NCBI GenBank assembly: GCA_900473175.1
Contig: UCKM01000007.1
Location: forward strand, 229-34,846
Origin: Hyphomicrobiales bacterium
Lineage (GTDB): Bacteria > Pseudomonadota > Alphaproteobacteria > Rhizobiales > Rhizobiaceae
Direction of reading: 5' to 3'
Length of the DNA stretch: 34,618 bases
Shown: in pieces, positions 25,020 to 32,233 of the stretch
Position numbering within the stretch: the first letter of the stretch is position 1
How the letters are laid out: every line of letters starts with the position of its first letter
Translations under genes and position numbers: made by a program
The notes under the pieces: model-generated
Database searches by the model: none
What the model saw: only the letters and a program-made list of their open reading frames with translations
What the model was told of the DNA's origin: nothing

Positions 25020-25782
25020 TTTTGCGGCCCTTGAAATGATCGAAAGGATCGCGGCCCTCGGCCTCGGCCAACGCGTAGTCGCGGCGGGCGACCCGGTTAA
25101 TGTCGCCGTGAGACCAATACCCGCGGTAAACGTCCGGGCTGCGAGGGATGAAGTCCTTCCAGAGTTTTCCACCAATCATTCCGTCGTGAAACCAGCGACC
25201 GGTTTTGTCTTTTGTGCCGCGGATTTGCCTGTTTTCGAGAATGGCCGCTACACGCAAGAGCTTTGCAATAACAAGCTTGTGCCGCCAGCTGATGCTCGGT
25301 GGGGTTGTCGTGCCGTAGGGTGTGTAAACGTAATCAAAAACGACGCATTCGAGAAACCGGGCGGCCTCTTCTGTGGTTTCAGTCGGCACACCGACAAAAT
25401 TCTTTTCGCCAGAATAATGGTCCGTTGCTGTCAGCCAAATCCAGCCGCATTCCAGCCGCTCGAACCCGATTTGAGAACTGAAGTCAGTCAAATACTCCGT
25501 TGAAAGTGAAGCGATCCGCTCAAAAATAGTTTCTTCCGGATCGTCGATCGAACGCGCTGCGTCCTCCTCGACCCGAGCGAGGAATGCTGGTGCCAAAAAT
25601 TGGCGATGGAAATCTTCACGCCGGATTTTTGCATCGGGGTCTTGCCCGTTGTCGATCATCCAGCGGCGGGTGGCACCAAGTGGCGCCCGAAAAACACGGT
25701 CGACGTCTTCTACGGTATATTCCGTTGCGTTGATCAAACGTTCGAATTCGGGATTGCGTGCCGGGACAAGAAGCGTGTTCAT
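25006..25782 (-). CDS. Hypothetical protein of the replication-type operon
   Basis: This 258-residue protein is not recognised. Its N-terminal part (VEDVDRVFRAPLGATRRWMI) could be a small helical DNA-binding motif. The middle holds GFERLECGWIWLTATDHYSG and VFDYVYTPYGTTTPPSISW, and the C-terminal part is Trp/Gly/Asp-rich (GRWFHDGMIGGKLWKDFIPR, YRGYWSHGD) and ends in a basic tail. Its ATG overlaps the stop of the upstream HTH gene (ATGA), so it belongs to the same operon as the primase and helicase. The reading frame probably continued for about 32 more residues in the +1 frame past an A7 run. It may be a replication accessory or origin-binding factor; that is inference from position. Confidence 0.7.
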   Translation of the reverse strand: MNTLLVPARNPEFERLINATEYTVEDVDRVFRAPLGATRRWMIDNGQDPDAKIRREDFHRQFLAPAFLARVEEDAARSIDDPEETIFERIASLSTEYLTDFSSQIGFERLECGWIWLTATDHYSGEKNFVGVPTETTEEAARFLECVVFDYVYTPYGTTTPPSISWRHKLVIAKLLRVAAILENRQIRGTKDKTGRWFHDGMIGGKLWKDFIPRSPDVYRGYWSHGDINRVARRDYALAEAEGRDPFDHFKGRKKTDR

Positions 25783-25976
25783 GCTGCAACCTCGCGCGAA
25801 CGGTGGTTTTTGAACCAGACCTGCGCATCTTCGACGTCAATAAGCGTCTTGCGCCCCCGTTTGAGGATAGGCAGGCGGCCAGCCTTTACCTCTTCGTAAA
25901 ACGCGGTCCGACTAATTTTGAACCGAGGGAGGAACTCTTTAACTTCATAGGCGACGGGGTCGGTGTGGGAAAGCAT
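25779..25976 (-). CDS. Excisionase-like / MerR-type helix-turn-helix protein
   Basis: This 65-residue protein has a winged helix-turn-helix of the excisionase/AlpA class: YEVKEFLPRFKISRTAFYEE, then VKAGRLPILKRGRKTLIDVE, then DAQVWFKNHR. The pattern helix, turn, recognition helix (SRTAFYEEVKAG), then wing R-x-G-R-K-T-x-I is typical. The ATG at 25976 has GGAG 6 bases upstream and is preferred over 25982 and 26048. It is the first gene of the leftward operon, coupled by ATGA to the next. It may control excision, the operon promoter, or both; the repeat cluster at 26073-26115 lies about 100 bp upstream and is a candidate target. Confidence 0.8.
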   Translation of the reverse strand: MLSHTDPVAYEVKEFLPRFKISRTAFYEEVKAGRLPILKRGRKTLIDVEDAQVWFKNHRSREVAA

Positions 25977-26072
25977 AGACATCTCCAAGAATAATGGAAT
26001 ACGACGGCGGATACGTCGATAATATCTGTTCGAAAAATCGTATTTCAAGTGGGCTAAAGTCTTGATTTATCT

Positions 26073-26115
26073 AGTGTCTTGCACATGAGACAGTTTTTGT
26101 ACTGTACATGAGACG
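26073..26115. promoter_or_regulatory. Operator-like repeat cluster upstream of the HTH gene
   Basis: GTGTCTTGCACATGAGACAG contains the inverted pair TGTCT/AGACA. ACATGAGAC recurs about 23 bp further on as GTACATGAGACG. The half-site GAGACA/TGTCTT is the same hexamer as in the resolvase cluster at 19391-19488. It lies about 97 bp upstream of the HTH gene in an AT-rich stretch. Confidence 0.45.
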
Positions 26116-26117
26116 AA

Positions 26118-26499
26118 GTTATACTTGAAAATTAATAACGGTTTAGTTTAAAGTTGCAAAAACATGTACTTACGTCGAGCAACTTGGGGTTCAATGCGGT
26201 TAGACGGAGGTTGAGAATTATTTTTTGCCTTGACGCATTTTTTCCACTTCCTCTCTCCACCAATCGGCCATTTTCACGCGAGGGTCACAGCGGCACCGCA
26301 TCGAGGGGAGGAAATTGTGAGAACCTCCATCCCGCCGGAATCGGTTAGATACCGATACCTGCCTAGATAGGGTGCGGGGGATTTATTGACTGGATAATTG
26401 ATCGCAATCCAGATTATTCATAGGGCGGAAAGCACAACCCACGCGCGAAAGAATCCCTGGCGCCAATTCATTGTGTCCGCTCCCCACACTGTGGACATG
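26118..26499. other. AT-rich stretch without a supported gene
   Basis: A tract of AT-rich sequence (26120-26240) is followed by unremarkable sequence; the short open frames present lack ribosome binding sites. Given its place before a replication-type operon, it could hold an origin, but I see no iteron array. Confidence 0.4.
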
Positions 26500-27021
26500 C
26501 TAATCATTTGGAAACTGGTCAGATATTTTGGAAGCCAGTTCACCCCACACTGTCGCAAGCTTTTCCGCCCTTGCACCGGCTTCTAAGATTACGGGGACTA
26601 GAATCTCCTGAGACTCTATCACGTACTGTGGTTCATCCTTTTCTGGGTTCACTTTACTAATTATCACCGTATCGGTATCAGGATTAAACTGATTGAGAGT
26701 TCCATGGGTTAGCAGGTGGCGCACTTTCGATAGCTTGTCCATATCTTCGAAAAGGCCGTTTACGTGGTTCTTATAGGAGGAGAGGGCCTCAACAGTTTTA
26801 AATATCTTGATTAGATACTTGCGCTTTGGATCGTAAAATTTTGGTCGCTCAACATTGATTTCCTTTTTTGCGACTTCATTGCTGGTGAATTCAATGATCG
26901 CTGCCATGGATTGTTCGATAAAGCCCCAACTCACAGTCATTAATCCGACGGACGGGCTAATACGGTTTACCAGGTCGTTGGTAATCCCATGTCTAAAAGG
27001 GTCTTCAGAAAATTCGGTCAA
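26500..27021 (-). CDS. HEPN-like hypothetical protein
   Basis: This 173-residue, mostly helical protein has a lower GC content than its neighbours. It contains an Rx4H motif, VRHLLTHG (R101 to H106), at the end of a helix following DMDKLSKV. The Rx4-6H motif is the catalytic signature of HEPN ribonucleases and their inactive relatives. The N-terminal helices include VGLMTVSWGFIEQSMAAIIE and KYLIKIFKTVEALSSYKNHV; the C-terminal part has strands and a helix (VIISKVNPEKDEPQYVIES). The start is TTG at 27021 with GGAG about 8 bases upstream. It stands alone between the integrase and the replication-type operon, the usual position for defence cargo. Membership in HEPN is inference from motif and helix layout. 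Confidence 0.5.
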   Translation of the reverse strand: MTEFSEDPFRHGITNDLVNRISPSVGLMTVSWGFIEQSMAAIIEFTSNEVAKKEINVERPKFYDPKRKYLIKIFKTVEALSSYKNHVNGLFEDMDKLSKVRHLLTHGTLNQFNPDTDTVIISKVNPEKDEPQYVIESQEILVPVILEAGARAEKLATVWGELASKISDQFPND

Positions 27022-27040
27022 ATTGGGGTCTCCAAGGAAC

Positions 27041-28357
27041 CTAAGAAGCGATGCTAACGACCTTTGACGTCGTTACAAGCGGGACGGCGGCATTGGCTGC
27101 AAGTTCGTTCATTGCGTCCACAATATACGCCGCATAGTGCCGTTCAATCATGGTTGAACTGGTGTCGTGCAGACCGGCAACCAAGCGCACAGGTAGCGAC
27201 GAACGAAGGCCACGGACGATCGACGTGTGACGCAGGGAGTACGGCACGATATCCCCCGGCAAGCCCACTCGAGTTACTAGGTCGCGCCATGGGCGCGTGA
27301 TTTCACTGGACGATTGCCACGCGCCGCGTGTGTCCCGGTGCCATTCGATGCTTCCCGGTTTCTGAACGTGCCGCCAACGCTCTAACAACGGTTCAGCGCT
27401 GTGACGACCGGCCAAGGCGGGGCGAAGGGCGTCAATCACGTCCTGACCTACTGGGAAGGCAATGTGACGAGTTTTTCCGCTATCGCGCCTGCCCTTGCGG
27501 CTTGCTGGAACCATCACTCGCTTTTCACTCACCTGAACGTCACTGACGCGAAGGCGCACGACCTGTGAAAATCTCGCACCGGTCGCGGCCATCACGACAA
27601 TGATCCGCCCGAAATCTTCGCCTATCTCGTAGGCCGTTTCGATGATCCGGCGCACGTCTGCGTCAGTCATGATTTGGTTGGTGCGTGGAATGTCCGCTTC
27701 GTCGTCATGCTGTTCAGACTTCACCTTGAAACCGCGCTTGATATCCGCCGTCAGTGACGCGGGCATACGGTCGTGATGGTCTTCAGCGGCCTTGTTCAGT
27801 GCAGCACGAAAGTCGTTGATCAGCCGTTTTACGGTCGTCCCTTTCAAGCCGGAAAGCCTCTTCGTCCAATCGGTCAGTTGCTTAGCTGTGACGGTGTGCA
27901 ATGGGGTGGTCGCAAGCGTTTCGTTGCTCAACACGTACCGAGTCAGCCGTCGGTTCGCATCGGACCGGACCGTGCGCCCTTTCCGTGCCTTCTCCCGGTC
28001 GTCACGATCGATGATGTAATTTTCCACGGCGCTCTTGATGGTCACAGGGGCACCGTCAATCGATGCTTTTGCTTCCGCACGCCGTTGGTCAACGACCGCC
28101 CTGGCGCGCTTCTTCGCTTGGTCGAATGTCAGGACTGTATCACCGTCGGGTGTCTGGAAGTCGTCAGCTGCCCCGATCGGTTCTTGCTGATATTTGCCGT
28201 CACCCTTGTACCAGCGGACAACCCACGTTCCGCCGCGCTTGGCTTTGCGATAGCCCATGTGGACATCAGTATCGAGTGAACGCCAGTGGATACCTTGCGC
28301 CAGTTCGGCACGTGCGTTCTTCGTTGTCATTGCTGTCTCAGCGACCGTTTTTGCCAT
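27041..28357 (-). CDS. int: Tyrosine recombinase integrase (tRNA-targeting)
   Basis: This 438-residue integrase presumably inserts the element into tRNA-Glu. The C-terminal catalytic domain shows ATGARFSQVVRLRVSDV (catalytic Arg I), PYSLRHTSIVRGL (the Arg II block), AGLHDTSSTMIERHYAAYI with the His and nucleophile Tyr; the K-beta loop lies near RKGRRDSGKTRHIAF. The N-terminus holds an arm-binding-like region (GYRKAKRGGTWVVRWYKGDG) and a core-binding helical domain (LTRYVLSNETLATTPLHTVT). The ATG at 28357 was preferred over 28429 because the first 24 codons lack protein character and cover the arm-like repeat. The integrase reads inward from the right repeat. Integrases with ...RHTSIVRGL... 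and ...HYAAYI are common in rhizobial islands. Confidence 0.9.
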   Translation of the reverse strand: MAKTVAETAMTTKNARAELAQGIHWRSLDTDVHMGYRKAKRGGTWVVRWYKGDGKYQQEPIGAADDFQTPDGDTVLTFDQAKKRARAVVDQRRAEAKASIDGAPVTIKSAVENYIIDRDDREKARKGRTVRSDANRRLTRYVLSNETLATTPLHTVTAKQLTDWTKRLSGLKGTTVKRLINDFRAALNKAAEDHHDRMPASLTADIKRGFKVKSEQHDDEADIPRTNQIMTDADVRRIIETAYEIGEDFGRIIVVMAATGARFSQVVRLRVSDVQVSEKRVMVPASRKGRRDSGKTRHIAFPVGQDVIDALRPALAGRHSAEPLLERWRHVQKPGSIEWHRDTRGAWQSSSEITRPWRDLVTRVGLPGDIVPYSLRHTSIVRGLRSSLPVRLVAGLHDTSSTMIERHYAAYIVDAMNELAANAAVPLVTTSKVVSIAS

Positions 28358-28377
28358 CGTCAAATATCCGTCAAATA
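28358..28377 (+). repeat. Right copy of 20-bp inner repeat, candidate integrase arm site
   Basis: CGTCAAATATCCGTCAAATA contains two tandem CGTCAAATA units and matches 7976-7995 at 18 of 20 bases. It directly abuts the integrase start codon and lies 95 bp inside the right 48-bp repeat. Binding there could also repress the integrase promoter. Confidence 0.55.
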
Positions 28378-28472
28378 TATGTCCGCGTACGGTGGTGAAC
28401 GATAGCGGACAAAAACCCTTGTATGTCAAGGAATATCGCGAGCTCTGACGAACGTCAACGAACAGATTTCAA

Positions 28473-28520
28473 GCCCTCTCACGGCGCAAACAGGGGTTCG
28501 ATTCCCCTTGGGCGTACCAG
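28473..28520 (+). repeat. attR: 48-bp direct repeat, displaced tRNA-Glu 3' end
   Basis: It is identical to 7893-7940 over 48 bases, starting in the anticodon stem and ending one base after CCA. The 5' half of the tRNA is absent, so this copy is not a tRNA gene. It marks the chromosome-island junction. Confidence 0.95.
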
Positions 28521-28547
28521 TATCTCCTTCCTTCCTGACAATTCGTA

Positions 28548-29264
28548 TCACACGCGGACCTCGTCACGATCTGCATCGTATGGGTCTCTGGTGAACAGAG
28601 CGAGATAGGCGAGCCAGCAGTAGAACGCGAAAACGGCGATCATGACGAGCCAGCCTGGAAGGGGCCCGAATTCGGCATTCAGGACGATCTCGTGCAGAGA
28701 CTCCGCTACATCGTGCACCGCCGCTCCATCCTGCAATCTGGGTGTCGAAATCTTCAGCACCCATGCCAGAAGCAGAATGAGGAACATCCAGATATAATTG
28801 CGCTTCAGCCGCCGTGACATTGCCGCCCGGGTGGAGATGATGAATTTCGGTTTGCGCAAATCCTGGCCGAGCAGGCGGGCCCAATTGCTATCCTGATCGG
28901 GCAGGGGCGCAAGGATTTGAGCAAAATAGTTCTTTTCCATCCGGCGCACGCGGCTGCGGTAGACGTCAAAGAAGCGGTAGCGGCGGGCTTCGATAAGCAA
29001 CAGCAACTGCACCAGTACGATGGCAAACAGCAGCACGCCGTGGTGCGCCGTTGGCGTCGACAAGGACAGGGACAGCATCGCGGCGACGCCGGTAATCGCC
29101 CAGTTGGTGGTCCGATCGATCCGATCGCGCCAGCCGGCCATGCGCCCCATCTCGGCCCGATGATAGTGTGCCAATGCGGTGATGTATTCCGCCGACGTAG
29201 CCGGAAGCGGTGGTGTGGGCCACCGCGCCTCGCTGCCAGGCTCCTGTTGCAGAACTTCGTCCAT
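28548..29264 (-). CDS. DUF2270 integral membrane protein
   Basis: This 238-residue inner-membrane protein contains the family block YHRAEMGRMAGWRDRIDRTT, NWAITGVAAMLSLSLSTPTA and EARRYRFFDVYRSRVRRMEK, with hydrophobic helices at about 54-70 and 77-92 (LLFAIVLVQLLLLIE). Two more follow near the C-terminus (YIWMFLILLLAWVLK; GWLVMIAVFAFYCWLAYLAL). Four helices and long cytosolic loops fit DUF2270, whose function is unknown. The start at about 29264 has GGGAGG 5 bases upstream; the open frame to 29522 overlaps the flavoprotein gene and is not used. It is the first backbone gene after the island, its stop only 27 bp from attR. Confidence 0.88.
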   Translation of the reverse strand: MDEVLQQEPGSEARWPTPPLPATSAEYITALAHYHRAEMGRMAGWRDRIDRTTNWAITGVAAMLSLSLSTPTAHHGVLLFAIVLVQLLLLIEARRYRFFDVYRSRVRRMEKNYFAQILAPLPDQDSNWARLLGQDLRKPKFIISTRAAMSRRLKRNYIWMFLILLLAWVLKISTPRLQDGAAVHDVAESLHEIVLNAEFGPLPGWLVMIAVFAFYCWLAYLALFTRDPYDADRDEVRV

Positions 29265-29356
29265 ATCAGCCTCCCAACCGATACCCTCCGCCCGCCTGAA
29301 CAGACTATACGAAACTGCCGGAGTTTGCTGAAGAATGTGGTGCCGTCCGGCTCGCT

Positions 29357-30565
29357 TCAACGGTCGAGGAATGCCTCTATGCCTCGTGCCGCGGCTCGGC
29401 CCGTGGCAAAGCAGGCCGTCAGGAGATAGCCGCCGGTCGGGGCTTCCCAGTCGAGCATTTCTCCGGCAACGAAGAGCCCGGGAAGCGCTTTCAACATATA
29501 TGCGTTGTCTATGCCGCTCCATGCAACGCCGCCTGCTGATGAAATGACCTCTGCGATGGGGCGTGGTCTGACGACAGCTAGCGGCAGCGCCTTGATGAGC
29601 TCAGCGAGGCGCTGCGGATCGATGATATCGCCAGGACTCGCGACCATGCGCACGAGCGCAGTTTTTACGCCCTCGAAGCCGGCGCCCTTGCGCAGACGGT
29701 TGGAGAGGCTGGCCTTTGTGTCCTGCCGCGCAAGATCGCGCGCAAGCCGCTCCGTAGTCCGGCCCGGCATGAGGTCGAGGAGGAGGGAAGCCTCTCCATT
29801 GCGTTCAAGACGGTCGCGCAGGCTGACAGCATGGGCGTAGACAAGGCTGCCCTCGATGCCGTTCACAGTGACGACGAACTCTCCGGGCAGCGTGCCTGCG
29901 TCGGACGTAGCCGTCACCGATTTCACCGGCACGCCGGCGAAGCGCTCGCGGAACGTTTCATCCCAGTCGACATCGAAGCCACAATTGGCCGGGCGCAGGT
30001 CAGTGATCGGTACGCCCTTTTCACGCAGCCAGGGCACCCAGTTGCCTTCGGATCCAAGGCGAGGCCAGCTCGCGCCGCCGAGTGCTAGCAATGCGGCGTC
30101 GCTGTGCACGATCCGCCTTCCGTCCGGCGTGTCGAACAGATAGCCGTCTTCGGCAAAGCCCATCCAGCGATGGCGCGTCTTGAGTTCGACGCCTTGCGCT
30201 GTCAGCCGCGCAAGCCAGGCGCGCAACAATGGCGAAGCCTTCATGACCTTCGGAAACACCCGCCCTGATGAGCCGACGAAGGTCTCGGTGCTGAGCCCCG
30301 CCGCCCACTGCCGCACGTCGTTCGGCGTGAATTCGTCGAGCGCAGGTCGCAGTTTATCCGCTGCTGCGCCGAAACGCGCCACAAACTGCGAATACGCCTC
30401 GGCATGGGTGATGTTGAGCCCGGTTTTTCCCGCAAGCAGGAACTTGCGCCCGAATGTCGGCATACTGTCGTAGACCGTTACCGAATGGCCGGATGTTGAC
30501 AGCACTTCGGCGGCCATCAGTCCGGCAGGTCCGCCCCCGATGATCACGACCCTTTGTTTATTCAT
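29357..30565 (-). CDS. FAD-dependent flavoprotein of the YhiN/HI0933 family
   Basis: This 402-residue flavoprotein begins with a classic dinucleotide fold, VVIIGGGPAGLMAAEVL (6-22), with FAD ribose contacts further on. KFLLAGKTGLNITHAE (about 41-56) is the hallmark of the HI0933/YhiN group, and the C-terminal APTGGYLLTACFATGRAA is the second FAD-contact block. The specific TIGR03862 subgroup is my impression. Such proteins are uncharacterised NAD(P)/FAD oxidoreductases. The ATG start at 30565 is immediately before MNKQRVVIIGGG. Leftward transcription is shared with the DUF2270 gene 92 bp downstream. Confidence 0.88.
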   Translation of the reverse strand: MNKQRVVIIGGGPAGLMAAEVLSTSGHSVTVYDSMPTFGRKFLLAGKTGLNITHAEAYSQFVARFGAAADKLRPALDEFTPNDVRQWAAGLSTETFVGSSGRVFPKVMKASPLLRAWLARLTAQGVELKTRHRWMGFAEDGYLFDTPDGRRIVHSDAALLALGGASWPRLGSEGNWVPWLREKGVPITDLRPANCGFDVDWDETFRERFAGVPVKSVTATSDAGTLPGEFVVTVNGIEGSLVYAHAVSLRDRLERNGEASLLLDLMPGRTTERLARDLARQDTKASLSNRLRKGAGFEGVKTALVRMVASPGDIIDPQRLAELIKALPLAVVRPRPIAEVISSAGGVAWSGIDNAYMLKALPGLFVAGEMLDWEAPTGGYLLTACFATGRAAARGIEAFLDR

Positions 30566-30775
30566 GTTGTTTGCTCGACATTCGAATTCATTGGCTCACC
30601 GGGTGTCCGAGAGCAGTATTATCCTCGGCGCCAACATTCAATCGGCCCGTGTTGACTCGCACGGATTGAACGTACATTACTCGCTATAACCCATGGGTGT
30701 TCAATCAAACGCCGACTTTCCCACGTCCCCGGGCTTGTTGTCTGGTGTGCCGCAATGAACAGTTCGAAACGATAA

Positions 30776-31414
30776 ATGCCTTCCAATTCACAGCCAGACC
30801 AACGCAAGACCATTTTCATTGTCGGAAACGGACCGATCAAGGACAACCTCTCCGAGGTGGTCGATCAATCGGATCTCGTCCTCCGTTTCAATGAGCCCAA
30901 ATCGTCCAAGGGCATGTCGGGGGCCAAGACCGATATCCTTTTTGTGTGCAACTCGGGTAAGCCGATGCAGAGGCGTCTTTCCGATCCAGGCTATCTCAAT
31001 TCACCGATTGTCCAAGGCGCATCGCAGGTCATATTCGCCTATCACCCGCGGATCATCGCTGCGTATTTCCGTCAGCCCCATCTGCTGTCACGGCTGAAGG
31101 GCCGGCGTGGTGACTGGACATTGCAGGCTATTGACGCCTTTGGTGCTGTCGGCAAGTCTGTGCTGATCCTTCCGCCGCGGTTCTACACGGATGGTTGTGC
31201 CGTTCTCGGCATACCCGAAGAAGCGCGCAGGGAAGTCTTTCCCAGCACTGGCTATTTCGGCCTGACCTATATACTCCAACATTTTGACCCGGCAGAATGG
31301 AAGATCGTCCTTTGCGGTTTCAGTTGGGAGGGCTGGCGGCGCCATTCCTGGGGCGACGAGCGCAAGTGGGTCATGGACAAGGTCGATCAAAAAATTCTCA
31401 ACGTTATTGTATGA
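30776..31414 (+). CDS. Sialyltransferase-like (GT29-type) protein, often annotated urease operon accessory protein
   Basis: This 212-residue protein begins with a nucleotide-sugar-type motif: IFIVGNGPIKDNLSEVVDQS, then DLVLRFNEPKSSKGMSG. The IVGNGP...D-x-V-x-RFN pattern resembles the sialyl motif of GT29 glycosyltransferases. A late PSTGYFGLTYILQHF and an IVLCGFSWEGW block also fit GT29-like folds. In alphaproteobacteria such proteins are often labelled 'urease operon accessory protein', with no evidence of a urease role and no urease genes here. The next gene is a GT-A glycosyltransferase 18 bp downstream, so both may build a cell-surface glycan. The ribosome binding site is weak. Confidence 0.7.
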   Translation: MPSNSQPDQRKTIFIVGNGPIKDNLSEVVDQSDLVLRFNEPKSSKGMSGAKTDILFVCNSGKPMQRRLSDPGYLNSPIVQGASQVIFAYHPRIIAAYFRQPHLLSRLKGRRGDWTLQAIDAFGAVGKSVLILPPRFYTDGCAVLGIPEEARREVFPSTGYFGLTYILQHFDPAEWKIVLCGFSWEGWRRHSWGDERKWVMDKVDQKILNVIV

Positions 31415-31432
31415 AGCTGGAAGCGAGGTCTT

Positions 31433-32134
31433 ATGAACCGTGATCTTGATATCTATGTCGGCTGGGATTCACGCGAGCCGATCGCCTATGAGGTGGCTAA
31501 AAGCACCGTGCTCAAACACGCGAGCATCCCCGTCCGGGTGATCCCGATCAAACTCGACGAACTGGTCGAAAAGGGCGCTTATACCCGCGATATCGATCCG
31601 CTGGCATCGACCGAATTCACCTATTCCCGCTTCTTTGCGCCCTGGCTCGCAGGGTTCAAGGGATGGGCGCTGTTCTGCGATTGCGATTTCCTGTTCTTCT
31701 CCGACGTTGCAAAATTGCTGGAATATCGCGACGATTCCAAAGCCGTCATCTGCGTCAAGCACGACTATACGCCCAAGGCAGGCACGAAGATGGACGGCAA
31801 GGTCCAGACGAGCTATCCACGCAAGAACTGGTCCTCGTTCATGTTGTTCAACTGCGAACATCCATCGACGCGCAAGCTTACGCCCGAATTGATCAACCGC
31901 GAGTCCGGCGCCTATCTGCACCGCATGCAGTGGGCGCAGGACGACGAGATCGGCGAAGTTCCGGTGGAATGGAACTGGCTGGAAGGCTGGAACGAGAAGC
32001 CTGCCAGCGGTTATCCGAACGCCGTCCACTTCACCAATGGCGGACCTTGGTTCAAGGATTGGCAGAACGTCGATTACGCCGATGAGTGGCGCGCAGCGGC
32101 GGACGCGGTCGATCCAAGCTGGAAGATCATCTGA
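31433..32134 (+). CDS. GT-A fold glycosyltransferase (GT8-like)
   Basis: This 233-residue enzyme would transfer a sugar from a nucleotide donor. The N-terminus DIYVGWDSREPIAYEVAKST, the strand WALFCDCDFLFFSD containing the metal-binding DxD (CDCD), and the later VEWNWLEGWN and HFTNGGPWF block fit small GT8-like transferases. It is cytoplasmic, with no membrane helix or signal peptide. AGCGAGG lies 5-8 bases before the ATG. It follows the GT29-like gene closely and ends at the terminator at 32176-32208. Acceptor and product are unknown; a surface polysaccharide or lipid is most likely. Confidence 0.82.
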   Translation: MNRDLDIYVGWDSREPIAYEVAKSTVLKHASIPVRVIPIKLDELVEKGAYTRDIDPLASTEFTYSRFFAPWLAGFKGWALFCDCDFLFFSDVAKLLEYRDDSKAVICVKHDYTPKAGTKMDGKVQTSYPRKNWSSFMLFNCEHPSTRKLTPELINRESGAYLHRMQWAQDDEIGEVPVEWNWLEGWNEKPASGYPNAVHFTNGGPWFKDWQNVDYADEWRAAADAVDPSWKII

Positions 32135-32175
32135 CAACAGGCTGCTTGAAAGCGGTCCATGCCTGGAGATGCAAA

Positions 32176-32208
32176 AACCCCGAAAGTGGATGTCCTGCTT
32201 TCGGGGTT
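32176..32208. terminator. Terminator between the glycosyltransferase and lldD
   Basis: AACCCCGAAAG pairs with CTTTCGGGGTT (11 bp) around an 11-base loop. On the minus strand it is followed by a T run (from AAAAA at 32173-32177), so it terminates lldD; it may also stop rightward transcripts. Confidence 0.85.
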
Positions 32209-32233
32209 CTGTTATACGAACCTGGGGCTCTTT

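Noticed and set aside
26154-26348. Short plus-strand frame in the AT-rich stretch
   Set aside because: It has no ribosome binding site and no recognisable composition; the region is more likely regulatory.
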